Shown piece after piece: positions 12,842-23,111 of a stretch of 64,000 nt of DNA; within the stretch, counting starts at the first letter, position 1, and each line of letters begins with the position of its first letter. The DNA is from Acanthamoeba lenticulata (taxonomy: Eukaryota; Discosea; Longamoebia; Acanthamoebidae), in assembly GCA_002179805.1 (NCBI GenBank), contig NAVB01000111.1, positions 19,739-83,738 on the forward strand, in the 5' to 3' direction. A program made the translations under genes and the position numbers. The notes beneath the pieces were generated by a model. It did not search any database and was not told the DNA's origin. It saw nothing but the letters and a program-made list of their open reading frames with translations.

Positions 12842-14133
12842 CTAACAGCTCATCTGCGTGGTTGTTGCTAATCCAACTTGCCTGCGAAGCGATTGTGCGA
12901 TCAGTACACTTGGCAGCTCTTCTCTCAAGTGCGGTGGTGGTCGCACCTCAACGATGTTGCCTGTGTTTGGTTCTGTATAAAAGATGCGGAAGCCGTGAGC
13001 CTCGAGTTGGGTCAACAAATTGACCACCAGTCCCAGTGGCTTGTTTTTCCAATGTACTTCCATCAACACTTGGTGAATCCTGTCCGACAAGCGCGCTTTC
13101 GTGGTCTGCACCAGCGCATGAAGAGTAAAGGTGTGCCTATCATTTGGTCAAGAACAAGAGAGGAGCACGTGCATTGAACAGATTCTCCCAGAAAACGAAC
13201 TCAGAACCCTCAATATCAAGCTTGAGCACGGAGATCTTCCTGCCGGTATGGCCGAAGGTGGCCATCACGCTGTCTAAGTCACTGAAATCAACACCCCAGT
13301 GTCCGTGCGCTTGTGCATTGTTTAGACCGTCTTGGGGCTTCTGGTCTGTCAACTCGCGGATCTCAAATGCATGAACTTCACAGTTTGGCCACCTGCAACA
13401 GCGCTGTCAGTCAGCTTGCTACCAAGTTTTGCCACAGATGACGCAAGGTGCACCAACCGACGCCGCATTTCAACTTCCCAGCGGATGTCCTTGTTGATAC
13501 CACTGGCGTATATCAGGCAAGCATCGGACCGGTCAACCTCATCAGTGCACGTCCATTTGGCCCCGTCGGGAGCCATGCCCAACTCTGTCGCGACAAAAGC
13601 AGATGAGAAAGTGCATGCTGCTTTTTCAACTAGGTACCAGAATCGCCTTGGCCCAACAATTCGAGTGAAGGGCATCTCCTGCAAACACGAAGTGACATGA
13701 GTGGAGGCATGACAGCGCGCCAAGCAAAAGCCGGTACCAAGTTGGCCGAAACCACCACCCCGGCCTGTTAGCGAACGAGGCGTTGGTGGACATGACAAAC
13801 TTGCGTATTGGCCATTCATGCTTGTGGTTTTGTTCAAGTTTGAGAAGGTATTCTTGTCGTTGAACTTCCTCTGGTCGGCAGACCTCTGGAGGGAGTAACT
13901 CCTGCCCCTCCAGGCCGACCACACTGAACAGATAGACCCCCAGCGCCACCGAAGTAGACAAGAGCGCAGCACTAGACGCCGGAGAACAGTAAGCCTTTCT
14001 TCAGTAGCTGCTGGGCCAGGTAGCTTACGTACGTGACCACCACACTCCCCCTCATCCCTCCACTCCTTCCTCCGAGCATCCCTCGTAAAAACGCACTTAT
14101 GTTGAGAGTTTTGCCCTTTTTTGGCCTTCCCAT
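12842..14133 (-). CDS. METTL24-like methyltransferase with an N-terminal membrane anchor
   Basis: Reconstructed from ATG at 14133: exon 1 encodes MGRPKKGKTLNISAFL... and splices in phase (gtacgtaag donor, gtctag acceptor) to a hydrophobic stretch, TAALLSTSVALGVYLFSVVG. Together these form a basic N-tail plus a type II signal anchor. The catalytic part follows METTL24 order: FWYLVEKAACTFSSAFVATE, then CLIYASGINKDIRWEVEM, then WPNCEVHAFEIRELTDQ (the SAM-binding region), then KISVLKLDIEGSEFVFWENL with the family DIEGxE motif, and finally LSDRIHQVLMEVHWK and LEAHGFRIFYTEPN. The last intron runs from gtgctcc to cgaaag and restores NAPRLSDR. The substrate is unknown. The anchor points to the secretory pathway. 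It is tail-to-tail with the transporter gene (51 bp). Confidence 0.7.
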
Positions 14134-14455
14134 GGAGCTAGCTTGTGGCGCTGACTGGTTCAGGCATTGCCCAGCTGACACTAGCGAACGCACACTTCAC
14201 GACTCCCTTCCAGACCAACACCATGCGTCGAGGTCACTGCAAGTGCCGCCAGACGCGGTGACCGCAAGATCACACTCTGAGTTTTGATGTCAACTGCGGT
14301 GGTAATGAGGTTCAACAAAAACGTGATGTTGCTAAGTGCCGCCTGTTTTGGCTTGTGGCGTGGAGTAAACTCCTGATGCCGTGTGGCGTGCCTTCCGCTC
14401 AAATCAAGTCACGCACCCAGGACACGTTCCCTCTTCTCCCCTCGCTGCGCGCACC
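14134..14455. promoter_or_regulatory. Shared divergent promoter region (methyltransferase / VVWE-repeat protein)
   Basis: A 322-bp spacer separates the ATG of the minus-strand methyltransferase from the ATG of the plus-strand surface protein. It contains no coding exon that can be supported. Both promoters must lie here. No canonical TATA box stands out. Confidence 0.5.
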
Positions 14456-17259
14456 ATGGCCACCACTGGACGCGGGCTGGCAACTGCAGCAGTGCTTCTC
14501 TGCGCCCTCTTGCTTCCTTTGTTTGCCTATGGTACCCTTTCCTCTTGGACCTCTTCTTCTTGTGCGCGAGGCCACATGTCGAGAAAGCCAACTCTGGTGG
14601 CACAACTTGGTAGGCAACCCAACCAAGCAGTTTCACGTTTGCGATGCCTCCATGAAAAGGCATTGGGTGGAGATGGCCGGCCAGACGCAGCTTATTTACA
14701 ATGAAGTGCGCCACGAGTACTTTGCTGTCTTTATTCGCGAGGTACCTTCTTATCTTCCTGCTTCTCCTCCTGCTTGCTCGGGGTTATTTTTGTTTACGTC
14801 GTCGGAGACGTCCAATCCGCACAGCAACACCACCTTGAAGCTTAGACTCGCGTTGTGCAGGAGGGGAAAGGCAAGACGTCCGTGATGGGACAGCGGTTCA
14901 GCGACCACGGTACTCTCCTCGGCCAGCCCATCCCCATCTTCCCCTACCGCGCCGGTGCTGTGCATTCCGTACATTCCTCCCATTCTTTCCCATGGGGTCC
15001 GCAACCAGAACCCTGACCAGGGCGAGCGCCTACCTCTCGCGCAGTACACGAAGCGGATGCCGGTGGCGGCCCACAACAACAACACCGACGTCTACCTGGT
15101 CGCGTGGGAGTTTGACATCAACGGTACCGCTGGCGTTGTGCGCCCTGAACACGTCCGTGGGGTGAAGTCTGGTCCATTGACTCGTCGTGTGACGCGTTAC
15201 CCGTCAACCGCGTAAAGGCGACGGCTCGGACTGGGACGTGGTGGGCAACCTGGTGCATGGCAACGGCTCAGTGTTCAGCGACCCGTTCTTCCTCGTGGCC
15301 TCGAGCGTCAACGAGGACTCGCCCCACCTGGCCTTCTCGCCCCAGGACAACAGCTACGGTACCGCCCTCCGAGTCCTGCTCTCTCTGCCACCGCGGCTGC
15401 TCCCGATGGTCGGCCTTGGCTCACGCGCGGCGGCCGTGGCTCGGGGCAGTGATGGCCTGCACGGTGCGGCATACGAACAAGGGGCCGCAGGGGATCAGCG
15501 TGCAGCGGCTCAATGAGACGCACTACATCGGGGAGGCCGTCGTGCTCCGATCTGGCAACATCGACCGGGAGCCCTTCGTGGCCCACCACCCGCCCACCAA
15601 CAACTTCCTCCTCGTTTGGGAGTTTGACTCGAACGGCGACAACGTGCGCTTCTTTTTTCTCTTTTTCTCTGCGCCTTTTCTCTCTATTATTGTAATTTGT
15701 TTATTTGTTTATTTCTATTTATTTTTGGAGGAGCTCACCATCTCATCGGGCTGTGGTCGAGCAGAAGTCCGAGATTGGCGCCGTGACCGTGGGAGGCATG
15801 CCGCTCAAGGCCAGCAGCACCGTCCCCACGCTGGTGGGATCCACCACGGAGGTCCGTCGCGTTTCGCCGAGTGCTGGTTGGTGTTGGCGAGATGGTGATC
15901 TGACCGAACAACATCACCGTCATGTCGCTGTTGCTGGCGTTACGGCCACAGGTGCTGCATGGCCAAACGACGTTCGCGCACGATCACGACGCATCGCTCG
16001 TGTACTCGAGCAGCAGCGATGCGTTTCTCCTCCTGTGGGAAGTCACCGGCGACAGCGGCGAGAAGGAGGTCGTGTGCGATCTCGTCACCCCCAACGCCCG
16101 CCCCACCGGCGTCTTCCAGTTCGTCCCTTCCCTGCATTTTCGTTCTCTTTTTTGTTTTCGTTTTTCACCGGCCCTCTGCAGAGCGCTGGGCAATGCGAGC
16201 CATCCGTACGACGCGCGGCCTTCGGCAGTTTACAGCGCCGAGGTCAACCAGTTCTTCGTCGTCTTCGAGAGCGGCCCGTACGTCCCTTCCTCTCAGGATT
16301 TTTGGTTATTTTATTTTATTTTCACAAAATTAATCTCAATTTTAAACTATATTCAACAGGGCGTACATGGAGACGGGCATCGAGGGCGTGGCCTTGTCCT
16401 CGAGAACGCTGAACCGAGTGGAGAAGCCCTTCACGGTGAGCCGAAACCCGAACGGCCGCGACCACTCGCCCGTGGTGGCCCACTCGACGGGCTGCCACAA
16501 CGTGCTCGCCCTCTGGGGCGTCGACACCACCCACCCGCACCGCTCGGCCCGCAGCAGCAGCCGCCAGGCCCAAGCCCGCTTCGAGGCGGCGGCCGCGCCG
16601 GCCATGGGCCAGCCCGGCGCCTCCTTGCAGCTGTTGCCCAACAAATTTGCGCGGCTCCAGGCCGAGGCCCAACACGGCGACGAAGCTGTGGTGGCGCTGC
16701 CCCACGTCCCGCTCGCCGTCGCCATCGGGCTTCCGCAGCCGCAACACGAGGGAGAGGCTGCCAGCCACGCGGGCCGGAGCGACAACGACCTCTCTGCGGG
16801 CACCCTCGGTGGGCAGCTCGTGTGCCTTCCCGGTAAGCTGAAGCACGCTCTCTCGCATGTTCGCCCAAGGCGCTCGCGCCTCACAGTACGTGTTTGTGTG
16901 TGCCAGGCCGGTCTGTGTGCGGTGATGCCCCCTTGCCCTCGCCCTCGCCCGCCGTGCCGTCGCCCTCGGCCACGGCCTCGCCGTCTGCGACAAACAAGGG
17001 CAGCGGCGATGGCAGCTCCGTGGGCCTCGTGCTGGGCCTGCTGAGTGCGCTGGGCGCGGTGATCGTGCTGGGCGTGGGCGGCTTCCTGGCCTGGTGGAAG
17101 GCGGTCGAGATCCGCCAGTGGTGGGAGGACCGCCAGCGGCGCGGCGACAGCATCTTCCTCGGCAGCGGCGGCGGCAGCTGGGCGGACGAGAGCGAGTTCT
17201 CGATTCCCATCGACACCTTCTCTGCCACCGGCGTTGACGACGACGACAACGACGCATGA
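14456..17259 (+). CDS. Type I membrane glycoprotein with bacterial-style VVWE/GQRF propeller repeats
   Basis: It starts MATTGRGLATAAVLLC followed by ALLLPLFAYG, a clear signal peptide. The ectodomain is made of repeats of two alternating signatures: a strand like YLVAWEFDINGT, FLLVWEFDSNGDN, FLLLWEVTGDSG, FFVVFESG or VLALWG, and a strand like SVMGQRFSDHGTLLGQP, GISVQRLNETHYIGE or VEGVALSSRTLN. This resembles the IYGQRFD/FVVVWQ repeats common in bacterial surface proteins, probably a beta-propeller. A Pro/Ser-rich stalk (PSPSPAVPSPSATASPS) is followed by one transmembrane helix, GLVLGLLSALGAVIVLG, and an acidic cytosolic tail ending in DDDDNDA. The stop is at 17257-17259. It is expected at the cell surface, perhaps in adhesion or recognition; no ligand can be inferred. 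Several introns are AT-rich (for example 15645-15740 and 16280-16360). Confidence 0.65.
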
Positions 17260-17343
17260 GTGGCGATGGCTTGTATGTAGGCTTCAAGGCCACACGTTTG
17301 CCAACAACACAACAACACAATGTAAATACGTGGACGTCTCGGG

Positions 17344-19304
17344 TCAGCTGTAGGCCTCGGCAGTGGCCCAGGAAGGCAACGGGCATTCGAAGTGCCAGTC
17401 CGGCCCGGTGTAGGCCGCGGCGTGGAGCCATACCCGCGGCACCTGCCACTCGCGCTCGTCCGGCGGTCGCCGGCGGCACTCGGGACACCACGGCGCTACC
17501 ATCGCGGCGTCATCGTCAACGCCGGTGGCCTTAGCCGTGGTCTTGAAAGCGCTGGACTCGTTCACCAGGCATGACGCCTGGTGAAACGCGGGCGAGCCGC
17601 CGTAGAGGAGGTCGTTGGCGATCGGATGGCCCAAGTGACGCAGGTGCGCCCGGATCTGGTGCGATCGTCCTGCAATGAAAACAACCGCAACAACGGCAAC
17701 AAGGAGAGGGGGAAGTTGAGCCAAAACGAGGGCCCTATGGGGCGGGCGGGACACACAGCACAAAACACGAACCCGTCTTGGGCTCGCACAGGACGAGCGA
17801 AGTGTCGGTGGTGGCGTCGTAGGACAGGCCCACGAACCGGGTCAGTGCGGTCTTGCCCTCCCCCGGCTCCGCGGCCAGCGTGGTCCGGCGCTTGCCCTCG
17901 TACTTGAGCGGCACTGCGCACTCGCGCTCCTCACTGAGAAACATTCTTCGAGGTCAGTAAAGAGGTCGTGGCGTGTTGGCGGGAAGAAATACAAAAAAGA
18001 ATAAATAAATGAATAAAAACCAAAATAAATAAAGAGACGAAGAAGGCGGGCGGGGGACGTGCGTGGAAAACCGGCCCATGACGCGCGCATAGTAGCGCTT
18101 GGTGACCAGCTGCGCGGAGAATTGGGTGCGCAGCGCGAAGGCTCGCTCGGCCGTGCGCGGGATCACCACCAGACCCGACGTTGGCATGTCCAGACGCGAC
18201 ACCACTGTAGTGACAGTGGTGAGTCTCCCTTTTCCCAATATTCTTGTTGATTCAGAACAAATAATGAAACGTAAAATAAAATAAAAATCTGTGAGAACAT
18301 ACTGAAGAGAGGGCGAATGTGGTGGTCGCGAGCAAGGATCCACTCGACAGTGTTATGCCGATACATGGCCACAGGGTGCATCTGCCCAGCGTAATAACAG
18401 ACAAAATTTAATCCAATAAAGCAATAAAATATATTTATTAGATAAATAAATAAATAAATAAAATTTTTATCTAAAAATAAATAGGAGAGAAACACGCACG
18501 GGAATGCCTGCGGGCTTGTTGATGACCACGAGGTCGTGCGACGAGTAAAGGACCTCGATGGGCTCGGCCGACACGGGGCTTTCGTGCATGTGCAATCGAT
18601 GGCAGATGTGGCCTGCCGCCTGGCCGCCACACATGATGACGATCAAAACCGTCTCCCGGCATCAGCTCGGGGTGCATGCGCATGATGAGGCAAACTGGCG
18701 GCAGCGACGTACGGGCACGACGGCGTCCTCGTCCACTGGGCTGCCGTTCAGCGTGACGCGACCCATTTGCACCGCTTCCCTCTGGCCAGCGCGAAGCGAG
18801 GCTGAGTCAGCGCTGGTGAGCGTGGCATGCTTGTGCGGTGGCGGCCACCACACAGCTACGTACCCAGTAGTCGGGAGGAAAGCGGTCGTAGCTGTTGCAG
18901 AGCACGTCAAGGAGAGACCGGCCTCGCCAGTCGGCTTTGATGTGCGCGAGCATGGTGGCCTCGTAGGGTCTGACCCACCGCAGGCCTGTTCGTTTTCCGT
19001 TCGTTCGTTAGGGCGACTTGAACGATTGAATCTTTGCACCTTTCACCAAGGCGCACGTGCCATCACGGATCTCAATGACCGGTTCGTGGTTCTCCCAGTC
19101 TTCCTCTGGGCTCAGCAGTCTGTGCCGTTGGGAGGCCGAACTGGCAGGTGGCGTACTGGCTCGATCTTCCGCTGGGACCACTTCTGCCGGGCTTGCATGG
19201 CGGTGCAGCCGTCGCAGAGGACTGCGCAAGACTCGCGTGGCAAGCGGCAAGAAGGGAGTTGCAGTTGTCCGTGCTGGGGGCAGCACCACCCTTCCTGCAC
19301 GCAT
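17344..19304 (-). CDS. RluA-family RNA pseudouridine synthase (RPUSD2/RIB2-like)
   Basis: The chosen ATG (19304) gives MRAGRVVLPPARTTATPFLP, an Arg-rich stretch without acidic residues that could act as a mitochondrial presequence. Exons then give GLRWVRPYEATMLAHIKADW-RGRSLLDVLC, typical of eukaryotic RPUSD2/RIB2 proteins, an S4-like VQMGRVTLNGSPVDEDAVVP, YSSHDLVVINKPAGIPV, HPVAMYRHNTVEWILARDH, and the catalytic block VSRLDMPTSGLVV with its Asp. The block reads SRLD where bacterial enzymes have HRLD. RYYARVMGRF and GRSHQIRAHLRHLGHPIAND, the conserved RluA motif, close the fold. The tail holds an extra CPEC-containing segment. It isomerises uridine in tRNA or rRNA; target and compartment are not known. 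Introns in the middle are strongly AT-rich (for example 17985-18040 and 18390-18490). Confidence 0.85.
18421..18487. repeat. AT-rich intron with AAAT tetranucleotide repeats
   Basis: Runs of aaataaataaataaat mark an intron of the pseudouridine synthase gene. Together with similar introns elsewhere they contrast sharply with the GC-rich exons. Confidence 0.7.
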
Positions 19305-19401
19305 CCAACAAACGAAAGAAAATAAATTGTGAAGAAAATAAAGAAGAACAAGAAAAAGGACGATTAAATGAAGGAAATAGCGAAGAACGCAAGACACAAA
19401 G
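19305..19401. promoter_or_regulatory. 97-bp head-to-head spacer (pseudouridine synthase / F-box gene)
   Basis: Only 97 bp separate the two proposed ATG codons, and the spacer is purine-rich on the plus strand (gaaagaaaataaattgtgaag). A compact bidirectional promoter is inferred. If the synthase starts at another in-frame codon, the two transcripts would overlap. Confidence 0.45.
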
Positions 19402-21592
19402 ATGAATGAAGAAGACGCTCACTCGCTCGACTCCACGGCAAGTGCCGAGTTCAACGCGGAAAGGTACGGCAACTACGATGCCACTCTTGACTCTTTGCTC
19501 AGTCACTTCGATCTCGCACACAGCGACTTCTCCCGGCTGCCCGCAGAAGCCCTGCTCCGGGTGCGCACGCCCCGCAAAGCAAACCTCCCTCTTCCCCACC
19601 TTCCTCATCGCTGAAGTGGAAGCGGCGGCGTTGTTCCCCAGGTGTTGGAGCTGCTTGACCGGAATGACCTCCTGCGCATGGGCGCTGTGTGTCGGGCATC
19701 ACTTCTCCTCTCTGAGGTAGTCGCCGTTCCACCGCTCATTTGTACCTCGCTCCAAGATGGTGATGATGATGATGAAGAGGACGATCAACGTTCAGGTGCT
19801 TATATCTTGTCCGCAATAGGACGATTCGCTGTGGCCGGCCGATGCCCGACGACGCGTCTTCTACCGGTGCACACCCGTCCACAACCTAACGATGAGATGC
19901 AACGTCGAGTCCTCAAAAGGGTTCCTTTTCCAATGGCTACAGGAGGTGGAGCTTCGAGCAGCCTCACCAGCCGCAGAACCCACCACAAGGGCAGAGCACC
20001 GCCATCACCAAAGGCGCTCTCGCCTTTCCACACGTCGGTACCCACTCGACTCGTTTGCGCTCGGAGGCGGGCGCAAAGACTGACCTGGGATGATGTACCA
20101 CGCAAGTGCTGGCAAATGAGGAGAGGGCCCGACTTGGCCTGCTGTCGGTGCTCGACGACACCTTGCGCGAGCTGCCCATCGGAGGCTCGGGTACCTGCAG
20201 TCCCCTGTGCCCAGCTGCCATGGTGTTGGTGGCGCGGCTCACCACCGGCGGTGCGCGGCGATACCAGGCCGTCTCGTCACATTCGCGAGTCATGGCTCGT
20301 TGCTGGTCTCGATCGTCAGCTTGCTCGACGATCACCAGGAGACGATTGTGGCCTACCTGCACGACCTGCGCCGCCCCATGCGGCCCTTCCTCCTCGAGCC
20401 TCAACTCGCGGCGGGACGCACGGACGGCCACTACTTGGACCGCTGCACGTGCGTGGCACTGAACCAGGAGAGCCGATACGTGGCGTTTGGCCACAGGGAC
20501 GGGCACGTCGATTGCTTCACCTTCCCAGAGGGCGTCATCCACGCCAGCACAGGCGATGATGATCATGGTGATGGTGGTGGTGGTGATGATGGTGACTCTG
20601 CCGAGCCACCGAGCTTTCGCTCATTGCCGCTGGTCCTGGAGCCTGCCCTGTGTCGACCACCGGGCCGCGCCCGGCTCAGCGCACTTCAACTCCTGGCCGA
20701 CTCTGTTGTCCAAGACGACGAGCAGCCAAACAAGCGGCTGCAGCCGCCAACGCCAACGCCGATCCTGCTTTGCGGCTACACCAATGGCCGAGTCGAGTTC
20801 TCGGTCAGCGCCGAGAAAAAGGACGAGGACGCCGATGCTGGTGTCCAGCGATTCCTGCTGGAGGAGGGCTGCTCGGTCGTGTGGCTGCACGCCGATCAGA
20901 CCCAAGTCCTGTGCGTGTGCAGGTCGCTCGTCGCGCTCAGCGGCGATTCGCTTCACATTCTGGTGCGCGCCAAGGCCAGACCGCGACCCTTCCAAAGCAA
21001 CGACGGTTGATTGATCGATCATCATCATCACCATTTTCGTGTGGCAGGAGAGGGACCCAAGTCGAGGTGCATCTTTCGTGAGCGGATGGGCCAGACGCTG
21101 TGTGCTGCGGCCAGGCAAGGGCCCCATCGTTGCCGCTCACTCGGCGCGCGAGTCCGACAGCGTGGTTCTTGCCTTTGCCTCTGGTGCGCTGACCAGCGCC
21201 TCTCTTGTGTTTGTCTTGATGGCGACGTGGAAAGCTCACAGCCTCTGGCGCGTGGAGCAGGGATCGAGGTGTGGAGCAAGGCCAGGCAGAGGATGTCAGT
21301 GTCAACGCCGCTGAGGGACGGCGTGTTGTCGATACACAGCGTCGGGAGCGTATCCTCCCTGCTCAAGGACGATCACTGGCTGTTGGCCCTCACCACGCGG
21401 GCGCTCTACCTCCTGCGCCTCTGCCACCCGCGAGTCGTGGCTGCGCCAGACCCGGACCCGGACCCGCGCGCGTTACGCCGTCCAGACAGACGTGCTGTCG
21501 ATGGAAGCTTCGACCACCGTTTCATGTCGTTGATTGATCCACGCACGCTCTACGGTCGCGCTGTGGCGTCTCGCCGTGGTCGGCCGTGGTGA
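19402..21592 (+). CDS. F-box protein with WD-like repeats
   Basis: ATG at 19402 gives MNEEDAHSLDSTASAEFNAE. The F-box is assembled across two introns: LPAEALLR / VLELLDRNDLLRMGAVCR-ASLLLSE / DDSLWPADARRRVFYRC, with all phases matching. It is followed by exons whose strands look like WD40 blades: FASHGSLLVSIVSLLDD, then CTCVALNQESRYVAFGHRDG and HVDCFTF, then ILLCGYTNGRVEFSVSAEK, then PIVAAHSARESDSVVLAFA-SGA and WLLALTTRALYLLRL. An acidic Asp/Gly run (20558-20600) coded by GAT/GGT repeats lies in a loop. It likely recruits a substrate to an SCF ubiquitin ligase via the F-box. The substrate is unknown. Exact exon edges after 20600 and the C-terminus are uncertain. Confidence 0.65.
20555..20600. 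repeat. GAT/GGT coding microsatellite
   Basis: gatgatgatcatggtgatggtggtggtggtgatgatgg encodes an Asp/Gly/His-rich loop in the F-box/WD-like protein. It keeps frame. Confidence 0.7.
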
Positions 21593-21770
21593 TCGCCAGC
21601 GTAAAACAAATAAAAATAAAATAAAACAAATAAATAAAAGTGATAGGAATTTGACGGAAAGATGAGGAATTTGAAGGAGGAATGTCGCCCGATCATCCAG
21701 CTCAGCCAGCACAAGACTTCGCCTTGTGTTCTTCTCCTCACGCATAACAATAGAAACCAAGCAAGAGAAC

Positions 21771-22446
21771 ATGTCAGCCATAGAGGAGGTCAAACAATTG
21801 AGCCAGTTCAAAAAGATGGTGGACAAGGAGCTGCATCAGTTCAAGCAGACCGAGTCCTTGTCGTCCTTTGCCTTTCCGCCCCTGAGCTCAGCGCAGTGCG
21901 ACGCCGTGTACGTACTTGCAACTGTGCCTACACGCCTCTTGCCCCTTGGGCTAACGGCTCACGTGGGTGGGGCGCACAGCCGACAATCCACCGACGAGCA
22001 CGGCCTGGGTCCCTTGGTGGAGCTGAAGGACGGCACTGGCCGCCTCGTCATCTGGAAGAAGGACCGCGTGCCCGCCAGCGAGCAAGACCGACAGAAGGCG
22101 GATGTCGAATCGCGCTTCGATGAACAGCATGAGTTCCTTCTGTGGGACGCCAGCCACGGAACTGAGACCCAGCCCCACACCAAGTGAGCCAATAATAAAA
22201 CCACACTGGAGCAACACCTCCAAATGGCCTTCTTGGCTTCCTTCCTGCAGGTCCTCGCGTCCCACAGGCAGCCGTTGGCGCGCAACCATTGAAGCATGGC
22301 ATGACCAAGGTTGCCTCCCTCAGCTGCTCAGTCCATGCGTCCCACGAACAGCTGTTCTGGCGAGCACGGACAGCTCTTGCACGCCACGAGCTCTCAAAAC
22401 AAGGAGCACAAAACTTGGTGGTGGTTCACTGAGAAGGTATCGTTAG
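21771..22446 (+). CDS. SPAG7-like R3H-domain protein
   Basis: ATG at 21771 gives MSAIEEVKQLSQFKKMVDKE, then LHQFKQTESLSSFAFPPLSS. After an intron (21908-21979) the R3H core reads AVRQSTDEHGLGPLVELKDG, then TGRLVIWKKDRVPASEQDRQ-KADVESRFDEQ. Order and spacing match SPAG7: a basic helix ending FKKxxxKExxxF, an F-P-aromatic turn, the R3H-type core, then KK-D/E followed by a polar helix. R3H domains bind single-stranded nucleic acid, so a nuclear or RNA-linked role is inferred. The C-terminus is unclear. Splicing at 22181 (gtgagc) keeps an open frame to 22446, but that tail is low-complexity and lacks SPAG7 resemblance, so the real end may be the TGA at 22185-22187. Confidence 0.65.
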
Positions 22447-22755
22447 AGCGCTTGACCCATGGGCGGGGCAGGCCGGCAGGCTTGCAAGTAGTTAACTGGA
22501 ACGCGAAATGAGCTCCGAGGTCCCGCACCCGCGGCCTGCTCGCCGGCAGAAGCTGGAGCGGGTTTCACCCGTGAGCATGAATCTTCCGTACCAAGGACGA
22601 AGAGTGACTTAGTGCTGTCGTCTTTTCTGTTTGCACCACAGCATTGGGCGCACGGCGGGTGAAGAAGACGTTTCTTTTTCCTTCGTCCAATCAGCGATTT
22701 AGAAGGCACCAATTAAAAAGCTCACAACAATAACACACCAAAACACACAACAACC
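22447..22755. other. Intergenic region upstream of the GH16 start
   Basis: About 300 bp hold no supported exon. The last 60 bp are CA-rich (aacaataacacaccaaaacacacaacaacc) immediately before the GH16 ATG, typical of a short 5' UTR. The GH16 promoter is expected here and is now separated from most of its coding sequence by the retrotransposon. Confidence 0.5.
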
Positions 22756-22801
22756 ATGAAGCTGAGCGGGAGCGTCCTGTTGGTGCTGGCAGTATTGGCC
22801 C
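22756..22801 (+). pseudogene. 5' fragment of the GH16 glucanase gene (signal-peptide start), cut by Copia
   Basis: ATG at 22756 encodes MKLSGSVLLVLAVLA, the basic n-region and first half of a signal peptide, and stops abruptly at the 5' LTR. The remaining half of the same hydrophobic core resumes after the 3' LTR ([13 protein letters not shown]). Reading into the LTR from this ATG gives a peptide of about 31 residues ending ...GPTVTKKVTS. So a transcript from the native promoter that is not spliced around the element would make only a short hydrophobic peptide. Confidence 0.85.
22797..22801. repeat. Target site duplication, left copy (GGCCC)
   Basis: The five bases immediately left of the 5' LTR match the five immediately right of the 3' LTR (27980-27984), as expected from Copia-type integrase. 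Confidence 0.9.
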
Positions 22802-23039
22802 TGTTGGCAGTGAGCGGACCGACGGTGACGAAGAAGGTGACTTCCTAGTGACCGACACTAGGAAGTGCACCTCCCACCAACGACAAGGGTCCGCCCTGGC
22901 GACAACCAATCATGCGCATTCATTTTATGTTAAAAAGGGAGAAAATCCCTATTCATTCTTCTTCATCGAATAAACACACCGTTCACACACACCCGACTGC
23001 CGCTGTCCCGTCCGCATCCGTTGGAAGTCCGGTCCAACA
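22802..23039 (+). repeat. 5' long terminal repeat (238 bp)
   Basis: It begins TGTTGGCAGTGAGCGG and ends GGTCCAACA, with 6-bp inverted ends TGTTGG/CCAACA. It contains an A/T-rich box (ttttatgttaaaaag near 22921-22938), a candidate TATA region, and AATAAA at 22969-22974, a candidate polyadenylation signal. By eye it is identical to the 3' copy over its length. Confidence 0.95.
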
Positions 23040-23052
23040 GGTTATGGGCCCA
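23040..23052 (+). other. Primer-binding site complementary to the anticodon region of initiator tRNA-Met
   Basis: The sequence GGTTATGGGCCCA follows the LTR with no gap. Its complement, TGGGCCCATAACC, is the conserved anticodon stem-loop of eukaryotic initiator tRNA-Met (CAU anticodon). Drosophila copia and yeast Ty5 are known to prime with such an internal, half-tRNA fragment rather than the 3' CCA end. Confidence 0.8.
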
Positions 23053-23111
23053 TCGTCACGCCTACACTAGAGCATAAGAACGATCCACCGACACCAACTA
23101 CCGCTTCAACC

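Noticed and set aside
13626..13961. Apparent start MSTSVALGVYLF for the methyltransferase
   Set aside because: The first codon is TTG, not ATG, and an upstream in-frame stop shows that an earlier exon is needed; the ATG at 14133 splices in phase.
16322..17491. 389-codon minus-strand open frame
   Set aside because: Shadow of the surface-protein exons and stalk; Arg/Pro-rich with no domain, and it crosses the pseudouridine synthase stop.
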